NCBI GenBank assembly: GCA_963843275.1 | Contig: CAWJJM010000006.1 | Span: 186,001 to 250,000 of the forward strand | Length of the DNA: 64,000 nucleotides | Reading direction: 5' to 3' | Source: CAWJJM01 sp963843275 | GTDB taxonomy: Bacteria; Acidobacteriota; Thermoanaerobaculia; Multivoradales; JBCCEF01 | In this document: positions 56,857-64,000 of the stretch, piece by piece | Numbering within the stretch: the first letter of the stretch is position 1 | Layout: each line of letters begins with the position of its first letter | Notes under the pieces: generated by a model | The model's input: only the letters and a program-made list of their open reading frames with translations | What the model was told of the DNA's origin: nothing | The model's database searches: none | Program-made: the position numbers and the translations under genes

Positions 56857-56980
56857 CGCGGCGCAGAGCGAGACGAGCCGGAGACGGCCATCGCGTGAGG
56901 CTGGCGTGAAGCCAGCCGTTCGTGTGTTTCCGGACAGATATCGAACTCGCCGCCGCTGAACGAGGACGACGTACGCCGCG

Positions 56981-57115
56981 ATGAAGAGGACCTACCAGCC
57001 CAAGAAGCGCGCTCGGAAGCGGGAACACGGCTTCCGCGCCCGCATGGCTTCGAAGGGTGGTCGCCGCGTGCTCGCTCGCCGTCGCGCAAAGGGACGCACG
57101 CGGCTCACCGCCTGA
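56981..57115 (+). CDS. rpmH: Large ribosomal subunit protein bL34
   Basis: 44 residues: MKRTYQPKKRARKREHGFRA, then RMASKGGRRVLARRRAKGRT and RLTA. This is the full-length bL34 pattern. It opens the classical operon beside the origin, 17 bp before rnpA. Confidence 0.97.
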   Translation: MKRTYQPKKRARKREHGFRARMASKGGRRVLARRRAKGRTRLTA

Positions 57116-57132
57116 CGCTGACGAGGCACGAG

Positions 57133-57481
57133 GTGCCAGCCTTCTCGACATTGAGTCGCAAGGCGGACTTCGACGCCATCGGGCGCCAGGGATCGGTCCG
57201 CGCGACCCGGTTGCTGGTCCTGCGATCGCTGCGGACCAACAGGCCGGAGACGCGGGTCGGGATGAGCACTCCCCGAACGCTCGGTGGGGCCGTTCAGCGA
57301 AACCGGGTACGTCGCCGGCTGCGTGAGCTGGTCAGGGAGCAGCTCCGCGAGCGGCAGGTGAGCGACGGATGCGGGGTGGGACCTGCTCCTGATCGCCAGG
57401 CCGGAGGCGGCGCAGGCGAGCCACGCGGAGCTGCGCGAGGCATTGAGATCGCTCATGGAGCGATCGGGAATAGGTGGATGA
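57133..57481 (+). CDS. rnpA: Ribonuclease P protein component, frameshifted
   Basis: Protein subunit that helps RNase P RNA mature tRNA 5' ends. About 115 residues, GTG start: FSTLSRKADFDAIGRQGSVR, and the RNR signature GGAVQRNRVRRRLRELVRE. After a one-base break near 57372 the frame continues WDLLLIARPEAAQASHAELR, EALRSLMERSGIG, the normal C-terminus. The stop overlaps the yidD start (ATGA). Confidence 0.92.
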
Positions 57482-57684
57482 GGAAGATCGGCCTGGGAGC
57501 CATACGCGCCTACCAGCGACTCTTCGCCTGGATGCCGCCAAGCTGTCGCTACACGCCCAGCTGCTCGCAGTACACCTACACCGCCGTCGAGAAGTACGGG
57601 CTGCTGAAGGGATCGTGGATGGGAATGAAGCGCATCGGCCGATGCCACCCCCTGCATCCCGGCGGCTACGACCCCGTCCGATGA
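57478..57684 (+). CDS. yidD: Membrane protein insertion efficiency factor YidD
   Basis: 68 residues: IRAYQRLFAWMPPSCRYTPS, CSQYTYTAVEKYGLLKGSWM, GMKRIGRCHPLHPGGYDPV. All conserved Cys and the CHPLHPGGYDPV end are present. It helps YidC insert membrane proteins. It is coupled to rnpA by a 4-bp overlap and lies 25 bp before yidC. Confidence 0.95.
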   Translation: MRKIGLGAIRAYQRLFAWMPPSCRYTPSCSQYTYTAVEKYGLLKGSWMGMKRIGRCHPLHPGGYDPVR

Positions 57685-57709
57685 ATAGCTTCCCGATGAG
57701 CAGCCGATC

Positions 57710-58831
57710 GTGATCGCCGCCGGCTTCTGGGGCATCGACCACTTCACGCCCCCCTGGGACATCTTCTTCCTGCCCCTCTTCAACCTGCTCGTCCTGGCCT
57801 ACCAGGTCCTCTTCAGCGACTTCGCGCTGGCGATCATCGTCTTCACCATCGTCATCCGGACTCTCCTGGCCCCCCTCTTCATCCGGCAGATCCGCTCCCA
57901 GAAGGAGATGCAACGGATGCAGCCGCTGATCAAGGAGGTCCAGCGCAAGCACAAGGGCAACCGACAGAAGGTCTCCGAAGAGACGATGGCCCTCTACAAG
58001 GAGCACGGAGTCAACCCGGCCGCGGGGTGTCTCCCGGTGGTCCTGCAGCTGCCGCTCCTGTTCGCTCTCTACCAGGCGCTGATCCGCGCCTCGAACGTCG
58101 TCACGCTGAGCGCCGAGCAGGCATCCTCGGACGCGTTCGCCAATCTGCAGGCGGCGCTGCCGGGGATCACGCCCATCGCCGGCGAGGCGAACAAGTTCGT
58201 CGCGCCGTTCAAGGGCGTCTGCAACCTGGATGCGTTCAACGGGGCCTTCAGCCACTTCCTGCCGCTGAACTGCCAGCTGATCGACCCGCTCAAGCTGACC
58301 GAGCCGATCCACACCACGGTGCCGTGGCTCTTCAGCCTGGACCTTGCGAAGGTCGACAACGTCTTCGCGATCCCCCTCGGCGGCTTTGCGCTGTCCGGGA
58401 TCGCCATCCTGGCCGCCGTCCTCCAGTTCGTGCAGGTCAAGATGACCAGCCCATTGCCGAACCCGGACGACCCGACCAGCGCCACGACCAGCACGATGGT
58501 CTACCTGTTCCCGCTGCTCACCATCTTCTGGGGCGGCCTTTTCCAGAGCGGCCTGATCCTGTACTGGGCCGTGTACACCGCCTATCTGATCGTGCAGCAG
58601 TACGTAATCATGGGCTGGGGCAACCTCTTCCCGATCTTCGGATGGCGCCCGCGCTGGGCACCGTCGCCGCAGGAGATCTCGCCGGCACGCAGGCGAGAGC
58701 CGGAGGAAGCGTCGCCCGATGGGCGCCGCGAGCGAGGCAACCAGCCATCCAACACCCGTCCCGGAGGCGCGCCCGGCGGCAACCGCCAGCGATCGCGCAC
58801 CGGGCAGAAACGACGAGGCCGTAGACGATGA
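57710..58831 (+). CDS. yidC: Membrane protein insertase YidC/Oxa1
   Basis: 373 residues, GTG start. Oxa1-type five-helix core: ALAIIVFTIVIRTLLAPLFI (with the functional Arg of the hydrophilic groove), MQRMQPLIKEVQRKHKGNRQ in the coiled hairpin, GVNPAAGCLPVVLQLPLLFA, and FQSGLILYWAVYTAYLIVQQ. It lacks the large E. coli-type periplasmic domain; about 70 residues lie between helices 2 and 3. The basic C-terminal tail (RRRGRR-like) is typical for ribosome binding. It overlaps jag by 4 bp. Confidence 0.95.
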   Translation: MIAAGFWGIDHFTPPWDIFFLPLFNLLVLAYQVLFSDFALAIIVFTIVIRTLLAPLFIRQIRSQKEMQRMQPLIKEVQRKHKGNRQKVSEETMALYKEHGVNPAAGCLPVVLQLPLLFALYQALIRASNVVTLSAEQASSDAFANLQAALPGITPIAGEANKFVAPFKGVCNLDAFNGAFSHFLPLNCQLIDPLKLTEPIHTTVPWLFSLDLAKVDNVFAIPLGGFALSGIAILAAVLQFVQVKMTSPLPNPDDPTSATTSTMVYLFPLLTIFWGGLFQSGLILYWAVYTAYLIVQQYVIMGWGNLFPIFGWRPRWAPSPQEISPARRREPEEASPDGRRERGNQPSNTRPGGAPGGNRQRSRTGQKRRGRRR

Positions 58832-59854
58832 CATTCCGCGAATTCACCGGCAAGAACGTCGAGGAGGCGATCCGCACCGCCATGCGCGAGTACGGAGCCG
58901 ACCTCTCTGAGCTCGACATCGAGATCCTGGCCCAGGGCAGCCGCGGCATCCTGGGGGTCGGCGGCGAAGAGTCGCGCATCCTGGCGGCGCCGAAGTCCGC
59001 CATCGCTGCCGCCGACACGATCCGCGTGCCCGAGCCGCCGGTCGTTGCCGAGGGCCAGGAGACGGCTGAAGACGGGCCGGCGCACGCAGAAACGGCAGCC
59101 GAACCAGCCGAACCGGCCGAACCGGCCGAACCGGCCGGCGCCGCCCCGGCCGATGAGCAGGCCACCGAGCGGCGCACGCTCCGAGCGCGGCACCCGGTCA
59201 CGCGCTGGCCGCGGCGGCCGGGATCGTGGCGAGGGACGGGAGCGACGGTCGAGCCGTGAGCCGCGCGGAGGGCGTGACTCCCGCTCAACGCGTGAGCCGC
59301 GCGAGCCGCGCGAACCCCGCGCCGACCGACCGGCCCGGGAGCCCGCTCCGTTCATCCCGGCCAAGCCGCTCGAGGAGCTGACCGAGAAGGAACGCGGCGT
59401 CCTGGAGGAGGCCAAGTCGGTCCTGGAGGAGCTGCTGCGCCTGATGGACCTCGAGGGGACGGTCGAGATCGCCATGGGCACCGAGACCTCGAAGCTGAAC
59501 GTGAAGGGCTCGGACCTCGGCGTGCTCATCGGCCGCCGCGGCGAGAAGCTGGCCAGCCTGCAGCACCTCGTCAACCTCATCGTGGCCAAGAAGGAAGGCC
59601 AGTACAACCGCATCGCCATCGACGTGGAGAACTACCGCGGCCGCCGCGAGGAGCAGCTGCGCGACGTCGCCGAGCGCGCCGCCAAGCGTGTCCAGCAGAG
59701 CGGCAAGATCATCCAGCTCGAGCCGATGCCCGCCATCGAACGCCGCATCGTGCACATGGCGCTGGTGGAGAACCCCAAGGTGCGCACCCAGAGCGTTGGC
59801 GTGGAGCCGAACCGCCGGATCGTGATCCTGCCCGCGGGCAAGGCGGAGTCCTAA
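58828..59854 (+). CDS. jag: Jag/KhpB RNA-binding protein, frameshifted
   Basis: About 341 residues. Jag_N domain (FREFTGKNVEEAIRTAMREY, GILGVGGEESRI), a long linker with AEPAEPAEP repeats and then an Arg/Gly/Ser-rich stretch, a KH domain (LGVLIGRRGEKLASLQHLVN), and an R3H domain (REEQLRDVAERAAKRVQQSG) ending IVILPAGKAES. The frame breaks near 59180 within the linker. KhpB proteins bind RNA and affect cell elongation and division; the gene lies after yidC as in most bacteria. Confidence 0.93.
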
Positions 59855-59895
59855 GGACGAGCACGCGCCCGGCCAATCGGAGGGTCAACTGACCG

Positions 59896-60321
59896 ATGGA
59901 TGGGCCCTGCGCCATCGGGCGAATCGGTGACGGCCGAGCCTGGGTCGGGTTCGTCCGGGTCGCGGGCGAGTACCGCCTGGCGCTGGGTGAGGGCGATGCC
60001 GTCCGTACCGTGCCCGCCGACACGGATCTGCTTCTCTGCCTCGCGATCGCCTACTTCGAGGACGCACTGGAGGACCCCCCGCCCGCCATCGAGGCGACGC
60101 ACGAGGACCTGTCGGAACTGGTGCGCGATCTGGCAGCACGCGCCCCGGACCCGCACCGGCGCCGGCTGCTGCAGGAGTCCGTGGACGCCATCGACGACGG
60201 GCTGGCGGTGGATGCGGTCATGAGCCGCCTGACCGCCGCGCGCGGGCCGGCAACAGAGGAGCAGGCCGACCCTGTCGACCTGCTCCTGGAACGCGCCGAA
60301 GCCCTTCGGGCCGAGGTCTAG
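59896..60321 (+). CDS. Hypothetical protein
   Basis: 141 residues, acidic, no signal or membrane helix: GRIGDGRAWVGFVRVAGEYR, LALGEGDAVRTVPADTDLLL, LLQESVDAIDDGLAVDAVMS. I do not recognise the family. A GGAGGG site lies upstream of ATG 59896. Its TAG and that of the convergent minus-strand gene overlap in CTAG. Confidence 0.6.
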   Translation: MDGPCAIGRIGDGRAWVGFVRVAGEYRLALGEGDAVRTVPADTDLLLCLAIAYFEDALEDPPPAIEATHEDLSELVRDLAARAPDPHRRRLLQESVDAIDDGLAVDAVMSRLTAARGPATEEQADPVDLLLERAEALRAEV

Positions 60322-60930
60322 CTGCTTCGAGGCTCCTCGTCCGGCGGGCTGCCCGGAGCCGTAGAAGTGTCCGCCGCGGGCGGAGCTGCCGGAGGCGGAG
60401 TTGCTGGAGGCGGAGTTGCCGGAGCGGCGGAGCGGCCTGGCGCAGTCGGAGGCGGAGCTGCCGGAGGCGGAGCGGCCTGGCTCATCGGCGGCGGAGGCTG
60501 GGGCGTGCTCGGCTGCGTGCCGGATGCGCCAGAGGTGCCGACCTGGAACTTGCCACCCTCCGACTGGAACGCCTGCCAGGACTGCCACCCGAGCCACAGC
60601 GATGCCGCGAAGCCGATGAGGAAGATGTACGTGTCGACCTCATCGAGGTTGCGGAAGATGTAGCCGAGCTCGACGAGCGTCGTCGAGCGCCCAGAAGATC
60701 GCCGCCACCCCGCCGGCGATCAGCAATAGGCTGCCCTTGCGAGCCCGGCAGCGAGCTGTTGGGCGACATCTGCGGCAGGAAGATGATCGCCAGAACGGCA
60801 ATGCCGCCGATCAGCGGCAGGGCCATGAGTCCCCCCAGCCGTAGGCGAGCGCATAGATCGCCAGGATGATGACCGCCACGGACGCGTAGACGGACATCTT
60901 CTCGCTGGAGCTGAGCTTCGAGAAGTCCAT
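60318..60930 (-). CDS. Hypothetical membrane protein with Pro/Ala-rich tail, frameshifted
   Basis: About 203 residues. Start MDFSKLSSSEKMSVYASVAV, then four hydrophobic stretches (VIILAIYALAYGWG, LPLIGGIAVLAIIFLPQM, GSLLLIAGGVAAIFWAL, YIFLIGFAASLWLGWQSW). The last 70 residues are nearly all Pro, Ala, Thr and Ser with short repeats (PPPAAPPPTAP). Breaks near 60835, 60735 and 60685. Family not recognised. Confidence 0.6.
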
Positions 60931-61095
60931 GACCCTGAGAGCCTCCGTTCCCGCGGCCCATCTCTGTATTGAAGTGTGGATGTGGGCGGGAGCCGCGTGG
61001 CGCGCACCTTAGCACAGGGATTGGCGGCTTCCTAGGCCCCGCCCCCTCGAATACCGTGGCCGAGGCGCCGAATCGGGCATCGGTGAGGCTGATGG

Positions 61096-61883
61096 TCAGA
61101 CGGCGATGTCGCGCCGTCGAAGCCCGATGACCGCCAGCACCACAAGGACCGCGAGCTCGGCCAGCAGGACGAGGCCAGTCGTCGAGCTGCCAGCCGTTCA
61201 CCAGCGGCCGCCCGCCCGAGTAGTAGTAGAACGGCGAGAAGCTCCGTGACCAGGTGATCGCCTCGATCGACGGTCCCAGCGTGTTGGCGATGTAGGTGAG
61301 CACGCCGATCAGGGCCACCGCACCCCAGGCCAGCGCCGCGACTGCCGGTTGCCGCGCCGACCGGCCAACGCCAGCGACGCCAAAGAAGAGCCCCAACAGT
61401 CCCAGCTGGACCGATGCGGCGGCCAGGTTCGCCACCCCGACGCTCGCGAAGTTCGCCGGTCCGGCGGCCACCAAAAGTGCCCCGAAGAGGATTGCCACCG
61501 GGCAGGGCGATCGCCACCGCCATCGCGGCTGCCCGCTGCAGGACGACCTGCCAGCGCTCCACCGGGTGCGCCAGCAGCACGTCGAGCCTGCCGCTCTCCT
61601 CGTCGCCGGCCATCGCGCGCTGCCCAGGGTGGCGGCGAAGATCAGGATCAGGATCGGCCCGAGCAGGCCGAAGCTGGTTGCGCCCAGGTAGCCGGCGGGA
61701 CTGGTGATGTCGGTCATGCCCAGGGCATCCAGCAGCCCCGGCGGGAACGCTGCCAGCGCGGCAGCCATGTCGGGGTTGTTCATCAGCGGCCAGAACGAGG
61801 CGTACAGCACGCCCACCGCGCCGATCGCCAGCGCCCAGATCAGGATGCCGGTCCGCTGGTCCCACAGGCTCTTGCCGAAGACG

Positions 61884-61894
<11 letters not shown>
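61096..61894 (-). CDS. ABC-2 type transporter permease, frameshifted
   Basis: About 265 residues with six hydrophobic helices: GILIWALAIGAVGVLYASFW, FGLLGPILILIFAATLGS, FASVGVANLAAASVQLGLLG, ALAWGAVALIGVLTYIANTL, ending VLAVIGLRRRDIAV. The pattern MLRSVFGKSLWDQRTG and the loop TDITSPAGYLGATSFG fit bacterial ABC-2 exporters. Breaks near 61610, 61495 and 61185. Start 61894 overlaps the stop of the ATPase gene by 11 bp, so they form one exporter. The substrate is unknown. Confidence 0.85.
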
Positions 61895-62814
<920 letters not shown>

Positions 62815-62854
62815 CGCCACCATTGTGCCGCACGGGCGGCTACCGTTATCGGCG

Positions 62855-64000
62855 ATGAGCGGCCTCGACAGGACCGATGCCGCTGGTGGTCGGCGGCGGC
62901 CCGAATGGGCTCGCCGCGGCGATCGTGCTGGCCGAGGCCGGCCGCAGCGTGCCGCCTGTTCGAGGCACGGGAGACGGTGGGCGGCGGCTGCCGTTCGGCC
63001 GAGCTGACGCTTCCCGGTGTGCATCCACGACGTGTGCAGCGCCGTGCACCCGCTCGGCCGCTCTTCGCCGCTCTTCCGCCGGCTGGACCTGGAGCGCCAC
63101 GGGCTGGAGTGGATCGAGCCGCCGGTGCAGATCGCCCACCCCCTGGACGACGGGTCGGCCGCGCTGCTCCACCGCGACATCGACGCCACCACGGCGACCT
63201 TCTCGAGCGCCGCCGACGCCCGCACCTACGCGGGCTGGATCGCCCCGCTGGCGCGCGACTGGGAACTGATCGTGGACTCCCTGCTGGGACCGATCCGCCC
63301 GCTCGCCATCGCCCGGCACCCGTTCGCCCTGGCCCGCTTCGGCCTGCCGGCACTGGCATCCGCGCGCACGCTGGCGCGCCGCTTCCGCTCGCCGCAGGCC
63401 CGCGCCCTGGTGGCCGGCGCAGCCGCGCACTCGTTCCTGCCGCTGACCGCGCCGATGAGCGGCAGCTTCGGCCTGGCGCTGCTGGTGAGCGGCCACGCCG
63501 TCGGCTGGCCGATCCCGCGAGGCGGCTCCCAGCGCATCGCCGATGCGCTGGCATCGGTCCTGCGCGAGCTCGGCGGTGCAGATCGAGACCGGCGTGGAGG
63601 TGCCGAGCCTGGCGGAGCTGCCGCCGCATCGGGCCGCCCTGCTGGACCTGACGCCCCGCCAGGTGCTGGCGCTGGCCGGAGATCGCCTGCGCGGCGCGTA
63701 CGCGGCGCAGCTGCGCCGGTACCGGTACGGGCCGGCCGCCTTCAAGCTGGACCTGGTGCTGGATGGACCGATCCCGTGGCGCAACCCCGAGGTGGCGCGA
63801 GCCGGCACGGTGCACGTGGGCGGGCGGCTGGAGGAGGTGCTGGCCTCGGAGGACGCCGTGGCCCGCGGCCGGGTGCACGAGCGGCCGCTGGTGATCCTGG
63901 CCCAGCCATCGGCCTTCGACCCGTCGCGTGCGCCGGACGGAAAGCACGTCGTGTGGGCCTACTGCCACGTGCCGAACGGCTGGGATGGGGATGCGACGGA
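62855..64000 (+). CDS. FAD-dependent oxidoreductase, phytoene-desaturase-like, partial and frameshifted
   Basis: Flavin amine-oxidase/CrtI-like superfamily. N-terminal dinucleotide fold VVGGGPNGLAAAIVLAEAGR, then FEARETVGGGCRSAELTLPG, VHDVCSAVHPLGRSSPLFRR, and a long substrate-domain region (ALASARTLARRFRSPQARAL, VGWPIPRGGSQRIADAL). Breaks near 62880, 62955, 63015 and 63575. It runs off the right edge, so the C-terminal FAD motif is not seen. Substrate unknown; family members desaturate carotenoids or oxidise other lipids. Divergent from the ABC genes. Confidence 0.8.

Overview
The window is a join of two unrelated bacterial sequences. Positions 1 to about 37294 come from a very GC-rich, Gram-negative-type bacterium. 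It has a LolB-like lipoprotein, a bactofilin, SpoVG, a DUF465 protein and a membrane pyrophosphatase, and the order spoVG, tRNA-Gln, prs, rplY, pth. An Acidobacteriota- or Myxococcota-like genome is my best guess, unresolved. Positions about 37343 to 64000 come from a less GC-rich genome, possibly Chloroflexota (Limnocylindria-like), carrying the replication-origin region: dnaA, dnaN, recF, dciA and rpmH, rnpA, yidD, yidC, jag. At the boundary, rpoC is cut off in mid-gene and 48 bases closely resemble two head-to-head Oxford Nanopore ligation adapters. I read this as a sequencing or assembly chimera. Many conserved genes carry single-base frameshifts, as expected of lightly polished long reads. 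I annotate these as one CDS each and give the break positions.

Left part. On the minus strand: a TPR protein and LolB-like lipoprotein, then spoVG, tRNA-Gln, prs, rplY, pth and a membrane pyrophosphatase that runs off the left edge. On the plus strand: a MshEN-domain protein behind a textbook promoter, HU and an M50 protease. Next come dtd and ssb, then nagZ and mutS (minus) divergent from tsaB and rimI (plus), then a DUF465 protein, pssA and an Asd-like protein. A stress and redox block follows: ferritin, thioredoxin reductase, an AAA+/VWA pair, a GroEL-like protein lacking its apical domain, a double UspA protein and an M48 protease. The rest holds a DUF4097-like exported protein, a MATE transporter, an M23 peptidase, the threonine-degradation pair tdh and kbl, a bactofilin, and the 3' half of rpoC with its terminator.

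Right part. It opens with the first codons of an unidentified gene behind a long leader with a terminator-like hairpin. A DHFR-family protein, a solo infA, and envelope-stress-type LiaF-like and PspC proteins follow. Next come three glycosyltransferases, one a PMT-type enzyme with a large inserted propeller-like domain, then a DUF151 nuclease, a phosphatase-like membrane protein with a C-terminal propeller-like region, dciA, recF, dnaN, a candidate oriC and dnaA. An insertion sequence of about 2.1 kb with 25-bp perfect terminal inverted repeats and a lipoprotein passenger gene sits inside a small lipoprotein gene between dnaA and rpmH. Beyond jag are two hypothetical genes, an ABC-2 exporter pair and the start of an FAD-dependent oxidoreductase.

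The least familiar items are the apical-domain-less chaperonin, the propeller-bearing PMT enzyme and the passenger-carrying insertion sequence.
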